A DNA stretch of 22,177 nt, taken from assembly GCA_035628505.1 (NCBI GenBank), contig DASPJR010000131.1, forward strand, positions 1 through 22,177, written 5' to 3'. The notes beneath the pieces are model-generated. The model saw only the letters and a program-made list of their open reading frames with translations. It had not been told where the DNA came from and ran no database searches. Shown here piece by piece: positions 15,800 through 22,175 of this stretch; positions within the stretch are counted from its first letter, which is position 1; every line of letters starts with the position of its first letter. The stretch comes from DASPJR01 sp035628505 (lineage in GTDB: Bacteria; Planctomycetota; SZUA-567; H5-PLA8). A program made the translations under genes and the position numbers.

Positions 15800-16047
15800 G
15801 GTTTTCTTTTGGGCGTCCCGTGAATGTAGTGGTCATGATTTTCGGCCAAGTCTGGCGGCAACGCTGTTGGCTGCGTTTCGGCCCATTTGCCGAGCTCATA
15901 GAGTTTGCGCCAGATATCCGGCCGTTGCTCAGGTGGCTGCTCTGTCTGGTCTTCCTCCAGCTCAACCTTAACCTTTGCGCCTTCCGGCAGCTTGACGTTC
16001 TCATCAAGAACCACAGCGCCGTTGACGATCTTCCCATGCAGCGTCAT
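15796..16047 (-). CDS. antitoxin of the PIN toxin (LPEGAxV type)
   Basis: The 83-residue protein has an N-terminal swapped-hairpin-like beta part (MTLHGKIVNGAVVLDE, LPEGAKVKVELEED). A Pro/Gln linker follows, then a helix (DIWRKLYELGKWAE) and a C-terminal tail LPPDLAENHDHYIHG. The HDHYxxG tail is known from antitoxins preceding PIN genes and probably blocks the toxin site. The ATG at 16047 is chosen for GGGAG eight bases upstream, which lies inside the last codons of eboE; the much longer open frame back to 16377 is only a shadow of eboE. It begins 2 nt after the eboE stop and ends in ATGA with the toxin. The first 28 residues align without gaps to the antitoxin at 21529-21765. Confidence 0.88.
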   Translation of the reverse strand: MTLHGKIVNGAVVLDENVKLPEGAKVKVELEEDQTEQPPEQRPDIWRKLYELGKWAETQPTALPPDLAENHDHYIHGTPKRKP

Positions 16048-16049
16048 CT

Positions 16050-17390
16050 TCAGGCTCCCGTCATCTGGGCTTTTGCCCATTCCAGTTCCTTTACTATACC
16101 CGCATGTATATCGATGGCGCCACTGCCGCCTACCACGGTCCGTGCCCCCGCATTGCCGCCAGCCGCAAGGCCGGCAAGCACGTTCCACGTGTACGTCTCG
16201 ACGATAAAATTGTCGGTGAGATTCTCCGCCAGCGCGTGCCGCACCGCCGGGCCGACGCTGTCGCGCGTTGTGCCCAGCGCCCCCGTGCCCAGATCGGTAA
16301 ACAGCGGCACATGGAAATGACAGCGAAGCTCGGAGAAATCCGAAAGCGTCAGATTTTTCATGCGCCGCGGATTCCATAAGTCGGGCAAATCGGAAAAGCG
16401 CGCCAGCGTTCCGTCGCGCTTTCTGGCGACGATCTGATGCAGATAGCGCGGTTCATCGAGCGCTTTCAGGCGCGCGAAATCGGCCTCGTTTTTCGACGGC
16501 TCCTTCAGCGTGAGCGCAGCGGAGAGGTGCAGCCCGCTGCAGGTGATGCCCGCTGCTTTCAGCAGCTTCAAATCTTCAACCGCGTCTTCGAACTCGACGG
16601 CCTGATGGCAAAGGTCCAAATTGATGGTAATGAACCGCCGCGCCAGCTCTTCGGCCTGCGCGCGCGAAATGCCGAGCTGGGATGGGAATTTCTGCCGCGC
16701 ATCGGCGAGAATCGTGTCATAGTATTTGATGAACTCGCTGATCGCCTCGCACGTCGTCATCGGCTCGGGTTCAAGTCCGAGCACCACCGTTTTCCCGGTC
16801 AGTCTCTCCAGGCGCAGCAGCTCGCGCGCGCATTCGGTCAAAAAATGAGCGCATTGGCTGCGGACTTCTTCGCTGTCCGGGTAAAGCCCGTTGAAAACGC
16901 CCGAGGGAACACTGATGGCTGCTGGCATTGCACTCCGGCCGGAGTGCTCCATGAAGTGCGTCATGACTTTGGCAATTTTCAAACTGTAAAGCGCCCGTCC
17001 GCCGTCAGTCCAGGGCGGCGAATAGACCTGCTCTTTAACGCGCGGGGCATGGAAGTCGCGGATAGGGAAAGCATTGATCGAAACGACATTCAGTTTCAAC
17101 TCGCTCAACGTGGCCAGGAATTTTTCACATGCAGCCGAGGGAGGTGCTTTTAAAATAGCGTCGGAGAGCGAGGAAGTGCTCGGCAGCGGGGGATGATCCA
17201 GCAGCGCGTCGGCCTGCTTCATTCCGACCCGCAAATTGACGCAGGCAGTCTCACTGGCAAAGGCGCGGCGCGAGACTGGCGCCACGTGATCACGGAGACT
17301 GGCAGAAAGTTCATCGACCGTTTCGGCGGGATGTACATTCGTGGAATATGACAAACATACGCGCCGACCGTTGACATTAAGTTGTGCCAT
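16050..17390 (-). CDS. eboE: EboE-like TIM-barrel protein of the ebo cluster
   Basis: The 446-residue protein matches EboE, a xylose-isomerase/sugar-epimerase-like TIM barrel annotated as a metabolite traffic protein. Features that fit are the start LSYSTNVHPAETVDEL, SINAFPIRDFHAPRVKEQVY followed by PPWTDGGRALYS, VLGLEPEPMTTCEAI, NLDLCHQAVEFED (putative metal-ligand His/Glu/Asp), LHLSAALTL and FHVPLFTDLG with LGTTRD and ETYTWNVL near the end. The exact chemistry of EboE is not known. ATG 17390 has GAGGA six bases upstream. It is the first gene of the minus-strand operon, with a candidate promoter and inverted repeat at 17424-17454. The usual partners eboA, eboB (TatD-like), eboC (UbiA-like) and eboD (dehydroquinate-synthase-like) are not in the window. 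Confidence 0.9.
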   Translation of the reverse strand: MAQLNVNGRRVCLSYSTNVHPAETVDELSASLRDHVAPVSRRAFASETACVNLRVGMKQADALLDHPPLPSTSSLSDAILKAPPSAACEKFLATLSELKLNVVSINAFPIRDFHAPRVKEQVYSPPWTDGGRALYSLKIAKVMTHFMEHSGRSAMPAAISVPSGVFNGLYPDSEEVRSQCAHFLTECARELLRLERLTGKTVVLGLEPEPMTTCEAISEFIKYYDTILADARQKFPSQLGISRAQAEELARRFITINLDLCHQAVEFEDAVEDLKLLKAAGITCSGLHLSAALTLKEPSKNEADFARLKALDEPRYLHQIVARKRDGTLARFSDLPDLWNPRRMKNLTLSDFSELRCHFHVPLFTDLGTGALGTTRDSVGPAVRHALAENLTDNFIVETYTWNVLAGLAAGGNAGARTVVGGSGAIDIHAGIVKELEWAKAQMTGA

Positions 17391-17423
17391 GCGCTATCCT
17401 CTGTCCCTGACTGACAACACCAC

Positions 17424-17451
17424 AGAATACAGGATTGTCGAAAATGTACAA
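17424..17451 (-). promoter_or_regulatory. candidate promoter of the eboE operon
   Basis: On the minus strand TTGTAC (17446-17451) is followed after 16 bp by TATTCT (17424-17429), the same -10 hexamer as at pgk. The start would be near 17417, leaving a leader of about 27 nt with GAGGA before the ATG. The -35 box is weak (three of six). Confidence 0.4.
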
Positions 17452-17454
17452 TCC
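17432..17454. promoter_or_regulatory. 7-9-7 inverted repeat over the eboE promoter
   Basis: GGATTGT (17432-17438) and ACAATCC (17448-17454) are perfect complements around a 9-bp centre and cover the spacer and -35 box of the predicted eboE promoter. This is the position of a repressor operator; the regulator is unknown. Confidence 0.4.
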
Positions 17455-17483
17455 AGGCTCATCTAAGCGTCGCGGCTGGACGA

Positions 17484-17492
17484 TGTTATAGT
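17484..17492 (+). promoter_or_regulatory. extended -10 promoter for the FHA gene
   Basis: TG-T-TATAGT (17484-17492) is an extended -10 element with five of six consensus bases, and no good -35 box. It would give a leader of about 70 nt. A perfect TTGACA at 17501-17506 has only a poor -10 partner (GAACAT, 17524-17529) and is a weaker alternative. Confidence 0.4.
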
Positions 17493-17501
17493 TGCGCAAC
17501 T
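17490..17501. promoter_or_regulatory. 12-bp perfect palindrome at the FHA promoter
   Basis: AGTTGCGCAACT reads the same on both strands and overlaps the end of the predicted -10 box and the start-site region, where a dimeric repressor would block transcription. The role is inferred from position only. Confidence 0.35.
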
Positions 17502-17571
17502 TGACAGGAAACTTGCCTTGAGTGAACATGGTCTGACTTGAATGAGCAGGTTAGGACCGCAGGAGCATACA

Positions 17572-18183
17572 ATGGCTTCAGTGACGGTAATATTCGGCGG
17601 GCAGGAGCAGAAGGTTTTTGAGCTCGATAAGCCCAAGATGGTCGTCGGCCGCGAGCCGAGCTGCGAAATCCATATTGACAATCTAGGCATCTCTCGAAAC
17701 CACTGCGCCTTCATCAACCGCAATGATTCTTTCGTGCTGCAGGACCTGGGCTCTTCCAATGGCACCTACGTCAACGGCCGAAAAATCACAGAGTACTTCT
17801 TGAACGATGCGGATGAAGTGATCATCGGAAAGTACACCCTGCGCTTCAAGAACGAGGCTCAAGCGGCGGCCGCCGCGCCGAAGACACCCTCACAGGAAGC
17901 CGGCGTGCCAGACACGCTTAACACCTACGTGATGGACGGCGCCAAAATCCAGGAACAGCTAGCCAAAATGCGCTCCGGCCAGACCGCTGGCCCCGCCAAC
18001 CCGATTGCTCCTCCAGCCGGAGCGACCGCGCGCGATTATGCCAAGGCACTTGATCCTGGCGCCGCGCCCGAGGCGGCCAGCGCCGAAACGGCGAAAATGA
18101 AGACGCTGGTGATCGCGCTGGCTTCTGTCGTCGTCGTGCTGCTGATCGGTTTTGTTGTTCTGCTGCTGATGATGAAAAAGTGA
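17572..18183 (+). CDS. FHA-domain protein with C-terminal membrane anchor
   Basis: The 203-residue protein has an N-terminal FHA domain (about 4-95), which binds phosphothreonine peptides. Key residues are present: G26-R27 (VVGREPSCEIHID), S41 and H44 (ISRNHCAF), and S62-N63-G64 with N68 (LGSSNGTYVNG). A low-complexity Ala/Pro-rich linker follows (about 97-172), then one membrane helix (about 178-200, ending in LLLMMKK), so the FHA domain faces the cytoplasm on a tail anchor. ATG 17572 is chosen over 17542 because AGGAG (17561-17565) lies six bases upstream. It would read Ser/Thr-kinase signals, but no kinase is adjacent. It is divergent from eboE and ends with a clear terminator at 18211-18240. 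Confidence 0.92.
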   Translation: MASVTVIFGGQEQKVFELDKPKMVVGREPSCEIHIDNLGISRNHCAFINRNDSFVLQDLGSSNGTYVNGRKITEYFLNDADEVIIGKYTLRFKNEAQAAAAAPKTPSQEAGVPDTLNTYVMDGAKIQEQLAKMRSGQTAGPANPIAPPAGATARDYAKALDPGAAPEAASAETAKMKTLVIALASVVVVLLIGFVVLLLMMKK

Positions 18184-18205
18184 CGCAGCGCGTCGAAACC
18201 TGAGT

Positions 18206-20272
18206 TTACGAACCCGGCCAGTACGCCGGGTTTTTCTTTTGTACGAAGAGAAAGCGTGCGGTGTTTCCGCTTCGTTTCAGATACTTTCCGGTGATCACCG
18301 TTGCGTGCTGATGCTCATTTCGCGACAACGTGACTAGCAGCGAGAGCGGCACGTTTTGGTGCATTGAATTGACCGCGCCTTCTTCACTCCACCTGCTGCG
18401 AAGGTCAACACTTTTCAGACGAACGTTAAATCTCAGCAATGGGCTTCCCGTGCTTCGCGCGCGGGCCACTCGGGCGACGCACGCGCCGCCCGCTGAGCGT
18501 CCGCTTCCACGCCGGTCGAGTACAAACGTCTCGCGAGCGCCGCCGATATCAAATGCCAGCGTCTGGTTCTGCAGGGTGATTGCGGAACCCGTACTCACTT
18601 CGCCGCGCATGAAAAGCGAGTCCGAAGTCTCTTTCTTGAAATCGAGCCTGGCCAGAAGCGCGGAAATGTGCATGGCTTGTTCGCCATTTGGCGGAACGAC
18701 TTCCGCATCGTTCGGCGGCGTCACGCGGATCTGCGGCGAGTGTGCGCTTTCGCCGTTCGAATTCAACGCCGTGACAACATAGTAGTAGCTGACGCCATTG
18801 ATCGCGCTGGCATCGGTAAACATATTGCTCAGCACGCCAGAACTGAGAAGCTCAAAGGATCCGGTGCCTGCTGTCGCACGGTAAACGTTGTAAGTGTTCG
18901 TATTCGCCGCGGGCGTCCAGACCAGATTAACGCCTCCGTTGTACGTCGCCGTATTCAGGTGAACGGGTGCAGGCGGTGCAAGTGTTCCTTTGATTAGCGT
19001 GAAGTAATCTTTTTTCCTGCCATCCGCGCCAAGGAAGGCTGCCTCGAGTCTGTCGCCGTGAATATCGAGCACCAGCGAGCCGAGCTCGTTCAAGCCGATG
19101 AACATTGCCGGATGGTTCATTTCTCCATAACCAGTCTGGCCGGAAGTTCCGGCGACGACGTAAACCGCTCCCTCACGCGACACCGGGCTGAGCGACGACT
19201 TCCTGTACGGCGTGCTGTCACGTCCACTGCCGGAATCTTTGAGGTGCTGCGGCACAAATGTGGTCGTATCTCCGTAGTGTCCATCGAGCAGGAACGAGCG
19301 CTCATAGTTGTGGCTATGGCCGCAGAGCACCAGGTCCACACCGTATTCTTCCAGGATTGGGACGATCTGCGTGCGCATTTCCATGAGCTCCAGTTCCCAA
19401 TCAGAGTCGTGCGTTCCCTTCGAATAAGGTGGGTGATGCCAGTACGCGATCGTCCAGGGAAGCAGATTCGCGCGCAGATCCAGCTTCAGCCAGCTTGCCA
19501 TAGGGCCAGTCGATGAGCGGTCCGAGCCCTGTGAGTCCAGGCAGACAAAGTGAATGTTGCCGTGGTTAAAGGAATAGTATTTCTCTGTGCCTGACGCAGT
19601 CCCGCCAGCTTCTCCTTTTGAAGGAAGCGAGAACGCCGCGTAATAATCAGAGCCGTCAAAGTCCGTCACCTCGTGGTTGCCGCGTGTAGGCCAGCTCACG
19701 GTGTTGCGCAGCAGCATCGGATAAACATCGAAGAGGTTGCGCTGAAAATCGGCGTCGCTGCCGGAGTGATAGGCATTGTCGCCAAGCATCAGCCACACGT
19801 CTGTCCGCCGCGTTCCCGTGAAGTTGAGGTAAGCATCGCGGACTCTGGTCTGTGCCGAGGTTCCCGTCCCCGCATCGCCGATCACCCACACGCGTGTGGG
19901 CGCGGCCGCCCCGGCCGGTGGCGCGGTTCTGAACGTGAACGTGCTGTCGTCAGGAGTTGCGCGCGCGCCGGAACTATCACCGATTGAGTAATAGTACGTC
20001 GTGCCGGGCGTTAACCCTGTGACGTATATGCTGTGCTCGGTCGTCGGCGACTGCTCCTCTTTGATCAGGTTTAGATTGCCTCGTTCGGTGCCGTAAAACA
20101 CGCGCCCTGTAACAGGAACATCCGTGCGCCAGCGGACCTCAACGAAAGTTGGCGTGCCAAGCTGCAGGTAAGGGCCGCGCGTCACCGCGCACTGGGCCGT
20201 ATTCGTTCCAGAAGAACACGCCAGTAAACCCAGCAGAAAAAGAGTGAGTAGTGCTGAAAGCCGCATCATCAT
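18206..20272 (-). CDS. purple-acid-phosphatase-like lipoprotein with FN3 domains
   Basis: The 688-residue protein has a lipoprotein signal (lipobox LLAC, C19). An N-terminal fibronectin-III-like domain follows (about 30-117, VEVRWRTDVPVTGRVFYG, TGLTPGTTYYYSIGD), then a metallophosphoesterase domain with every metal motif: GDAG (132-135), GDNAY (164-168), GNHE (198-201), WHH (278-280) and GHSH (318-321). A second FN3 domain lies at about 435-520 (YNVYRATAGTG, SYYYVVTALNSNGES), and a C-terminal module at about 530-688. It should hydrolyse phosphomonoesters or diesters outside the inner membrane; the substrate is unknown. ATG 20272 overlaps the stop of the preceding TPR gene (ATGA), so the two are coupled. 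The last codons contain the terminator of the opposing FHA gene. Confidence 0.92.
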   Translation of the reverse strand: MMMRLSALLTLFLLGLLACSSGTNTAQCAVTRGPYLQLGTPTFVEVRWRTDVPVTGRVFYGTERGNLNLIKEEQSPTTEHSIYVTGLTPGTTYYYSIGDSSGARATPDDSTFTFRTAPPAGAAAPTRVWVIGDAGTGTSAQTRVRDAYLNFTGTRRTDVWLMLGDNAYHSGSDADFQRNLFDVYPMLLRNTVSWPTRGNHEVTDFDGSDYYAAFSLPSKGEAGGTASGTEKYYSFNHGNIHFVCLDSQGSDRSSTGPMASWLKLDLRANLLPWTIAYWHHPPYSKGTHDSDWELELMEMRTQIVPILEEYGVDLVLCGHSHNYERSFLLDGHYGDTTTFVPQHLKDSGSGRDSTPYRKSSLSPVSREGAVYVVAGTSGQTGYGEMNHPAMFIGLNELGSLVLDIHGDRLEAAFLGADGRKKDYFTLIKGTLAPPAPVHLNTATYNGGVNLVWTPAANTNTYNVYRATAGTGSFELLSSGVLSNMFTDASAINGVSYYYVVTALNSNGESAHSPQIRVTPPNDAEVVPPNGEQAMHISALLARLDFKKETSDSLFMRGEVSTGSAITLQNQTLAFDIGGARETFVLDRRGSGRSAGGACVARVARARSTGSPLLRFNVRLKSVDLRSRWSEEGAVNSMHQNVPLSLLVTLSRNEHQHATVITGKYLKRSGNTARFLFVQKKNPAYWPGS
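18211..18240 (+). terminator. rho-independent terminator of the FHA gene
   Basis: AACCCGGC (18211-18218) pairs fully with GCCGGGTT (18225-18232) across a 6-nt loop, followed by a T-rich run to 18240, 28 bp after the FHA stop. It lies inside the final codons of the opposing phosphatase gene. Confidence 0.85.
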
Positions 20273-21093
20273 CGGCCCGCCTTCTGCCGCAGCTTTTCCA
20301 GAAGCGCCGCGCCTGAAACTGAATTCCTCTGTTGAGCGGGCAGAGCGGCAAAGGCTTCTTCGGCGCGAGCGAAGTCTTCGCCCGCTTCGGCCGTGCGGCC
20401 GGCCTGTTGTAAAATTTCTCCGCGCTGCAGAAGCCAGTACTCTTTGCGTTCGGCGGATTCGAGTATCGCGTCTATTCGCCTGAGCGCCGGCTCATACCGT
20501 TTCAGCCGCACCTCAATCGACAGTGCGCGCTCCTGCAGCACCAGCAACTGCCCGCACCGGTTCATCGCAGTCTCAAGTACGTTCAAGGCCTGAACGAGCT
20601 TTGCGTCACCCTGCGCTTCAATGACTTGTATTTGCTCAAGGTAAACATCCGGCTCGGGAGTTTTCAAAAGCGCAATGGCGTTGCAAAAGCCCTCGTGCGC
20701 GTCCGCAAACTTTCCCAGTTTCCGCAGCGTCCGCGCACGCTCGAGATGTCCCTGCGCATTGCGCGGCTCGCGCTGTAAAAAACGATTGAACGCGTTCAGT
20801 GCCAACTCGGGCAGTTCAAACCCAGCGTATGTGCGTCCACGCGCAAGTTCGACCAGGCTCAGCGATGGATCCAGTTCTTCAGCGCGTTTCAAATCCGCCA
20901 GCGCCGAGGTGAAATCGCCGTGCAAGCGCTGCAGTTCAGCGCGGCGAAGATACAGACGCGCGTTCTTCAAATCGCGCGCAATTTCCGCCGAGACCGCTTC
21001 AATCTGAGAATGCAGTTCCCCGTGCGCGAAGCAGCCGCTGCATAGAAATACGCAGAGAACGACAAAATGCTTCCGCCAGCAGGTTTGGCTCAT
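20269..21093 (-). CDS. exported TPR protein, partner of the phosphatase
   Basis: The 274-residue protein begins with a signal peptide (HFVVLCVFLCSGCFA), possibly a lipoprotein at C21 with an imperfect lipobox (CSGC). Several TPR-like helix pairs follow: ARLYLRRAELQRLHGDFTSALADLKRAEELDPSLS, split at about residues 45-79, NAFNRFLQREPRNA and HLERARTLRKLGKFADAHEGF, with YWLLQRGEILQQAGRTAEAGEDF near the end. It probably acts as a protein-binding partner in the periplasm. Its TGA overlaps the phosphatase ATG, so the two make a translationally coupled pair. ATG 21093 has no Shine-Dalgarno but a -10-like TATACT eight bases upstream, suggesting a leaderless transcript. Confidence 0.85.
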   Translation of the reverse strand: MSQTCWRKHFVVLCVFLCSGCFAHGELHSQIEAVSAEIARDLKNARLYLRRAELQRLHGDFTSALADLKRAEELDPSLSLVELARGRTYAGFELPELALNAFNRFLQREPRNAQGHLERARTLRKLGKFADAHEGFCNAIALLKTPEPDVYLEQIQVIEAQGDAKLVQALNVLETAMNRCGQLLVLQERALSIEVRLKRYEPALRRIDAILESAERKEYWLLQRGEILQQAGRTAEAGEDFARAEEAFAALPAQQRNSVSGAALLEKLRQKAGR

Positions 21094-21101
21094 GACGCCG
21101 A

Positions 21102-21131
21102 AGTATAACGTGTGGCCAGAAAAAGTGTGAC
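21102..21131 (-). promoter_or_regulatory. candidate promoter for the TPR-phosphatase pair
   Basis: On the minus strand GTCACA (21126-21131) and TATACT (21102-21107) are separated by 18 bp in the gap after the PIN gene. The transcript would start within a few bases of the ATG at 21093, agreeing with the missing ribosome-binding site. Confidence 0.4.
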
Positions 21132-21133
21132 GG

Positions 21134-21532
21134 CTAAGTCGATATCCAGTCCTCGAGCCGAAGATTCGGGATGTTCCTGAAATCCTGGGTATTGTGCGTG
21201 ACCAGTGTCAAGTCGTGCGTGAGCGCCACGCATGCGATCATCAGATCCGTCAATTGGCTCAGCTTGCCACTCTTGAGCTCGGCAGAACGCAGGCGACCTA
21301 ACTGCTGTGCGCAATGGATATCAAAATCCAGCACGGCCACATCGGAGACAAAATCACCAATGGACTTCAGGCGAATTGTTGGATCCTCCGGCTTGTATGC
21401 CCAGGCGTATAACTCCGCCAGCGAAATGGAGGAAATTGCCATTCGGCCACTATGTTGAACGAAGCGATGCATCAACCCGGAGCGTTGTTTCAGGTGTGCC
21501 GAACAGATATCTGTGTCGAGCAGATAATTCAA
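21134..21532 (-). CDS. vapC: VapC-type PIN-domain toxin, TTG start
   Basis: The 132-residue PIN protein has the classic VapC residues: D6 (YLLDTDIC), E40 (SSISLAELYAW), D96 (QLTDLMIACVALTHDL) and D117 (VTHNTQDFRNIPNL), ending in EDW. It would cleave tRNA or rRNA when freed from its antitoxin. The start must be TTG at 21532, since the essential D6 follows at once and no ATG precedes it; AGGAA lies about nine bases upstream. The TTG shares its last two bases with the antitoxin TGA (TTGA, 21529-21532). The sequence is clearly different from the PIN toxin at 15395-15799, so the two loci are not recent duplicates. Confidence 0.92.
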   Translation of the reverse strand: MNYLLDTDICSAHLKQRSGLMHRFVQHSGRMAISSISLAELYAWAYKPEDPTIRLKSIGDFVSDVAVLDFDIHCAQQLGRLRSAELKSGKLSQLTDLMIACVALTHDLTLVTHNTQDFRNIPNLRLEDWIST

Positions 21533-21765
21533 TCGGGGATTTTCCTGAAGCTGTCGGTTTTCCTGAGGCGCAGAACCTCTGCCATGTCGCTTTCGGCAGC
21601 CGGATCATCGGCGACTGCACCTGCTGAGCGCTTCAGGCCTTCGGTAGATGGCCGTTTAGGAAGTTTCTTCGGCACTATAGTGAGTTCCACCTCAGCCCCC
21701 TCGGGCAAGTGGGGGTCGAGCTTTAGTTCAATTGTCTTTCCATGGATAATGCCTGTGACTGTCAT
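21529..21765 (-). CDS. vapB: antitoxin of the VapC-type toxin (LPEGAxV type)
   Basis: The 78-residue protein has an N-terminal beta part (MTVTGIIHGKTIEL, HLPEGAEVELTIVPKK) like AbrB/MazE-type swapped hairpins. A basic linker follows, then a C-terminal helix (SDMAEVLRLRKTDSF) likely to wrap the toxin. ATG 21765 is chosen because AAGGAG stands five bases upstream; the open frame extends to 21834 without support. The N-terminal 28 residues align without gaps to the antitoxin at 15796-16047 (shared MT, G5, I7, L14, LPEGA, V26), while the C-terminal halves differ, as expected for toxin-specific parts. Confidence 0.88.
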   Translation of the reverse strand: MTVTGIIHGKTIELKLDPHLPEGAEVELTIVPKKLPKRPSTEGLKRSAGAVADDPAAESDMAEVLRLRKTDSFRKIPD

Positions 21766-21791
21766 GTGCGCTCCTTCAACGGACATCACAG

Positions 21792-21822
21792 ATATTAACC
21801 CATCTTCAGCAATAAATGTCAA
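21792..21822 (-). promoter_or_regulatory. promoter of the second toxin-antitoxin pair
   Basis: On the minus strand a perfect TTGACA (21817-21822) is followed by TTAATA or TAATAT (21792-21798) with an 18- or 19-bp spacer, in the 65-bp gap after the polyprenyl synthase gene. The -10 fit is moderate and the spacer long, which is common at autoregulated promoters. Confidence 0.45.
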
Positions 21823-21830
21823 TCTGGGGG

Positions 21831-22175
21831 TCAATCCAGCAGCGTTGCCGCCAGGAACGTGAACAACGCGTGCAGTCCGTCGTGGTTAATCGTCTCAACG
21901 GCTTTCATCGCGCGCTGGCGCTGATGATCGGCCAGCAGCGCGGCCTGCAGCGGAATCTCGTGCTTGAAGTAGATGTCGCGCAGGCGTTCGAGCTTGACGG
22001 TGGTCTTCTCGGCTTCGACTGCCGCTTTCAACAGGTCGGCCCGCTCTTCATCTGAGGCCGCTTCGAGCGCCATCGCGAATAGAACTGTCGGGCGGCCTTT
22101 CATGATGTCGCCGCAGGTCGTCACTTTGTTCTGCGTGTCGCCTTCGATGTCTTTAAGATCATTCTGAATCTGGTA
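21831..22175 (-). CDS. polyprenyl diphosphate synthase, C-terminal part only
   Basis: The frame is open to the window edge and gives the last 114 residues of an isoprenyl diphosphate synthase, which chains isopentenyl diphosphate onto an allylic primer. The second metal-binding motif is at the start of the fragment, YQIQNDLKDIEGD, followed by GDIMKGRPTVLFAMALE and a helical C-terminus. The motif reads NDLKD instead of the usual DDxxD, with Asn at the first position; similar QxxND variants exist in some family members. The N-terminal two thirds, with the first Asp-rich motif and chain-length determinants, lie outside the window, so product length cannot be judged. An internal GTG at 22124 is not the start. 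Confidence 0.82.
   Translation of the reverse strand, partial: YQIQNDLKDIEGDTQNKVTTCGDIMKGRPTVLFAMALEAASDEERADLLKAAVEAEKTTVKLERLRDIYFKHEIPLQAALLADHQRQRAMKAVETINHDGLHALFTFLAATLLD

Noticed and set aside
15395..16047. Insertion-sequence remnants around the embedded toxin-antitoxin pair
   Set aside because: No terminal inverted repeats, target duplications or transposase fragments were visible; the junctions are exact gene-to-gene overlaps.
16048..16377. N-terminal extension of the antitoxin frame back to 16377
   Set aside because: The extension overlaps eboE in another frame with biased residues; the Shine-Dalgarno and the family start both point to 16047.
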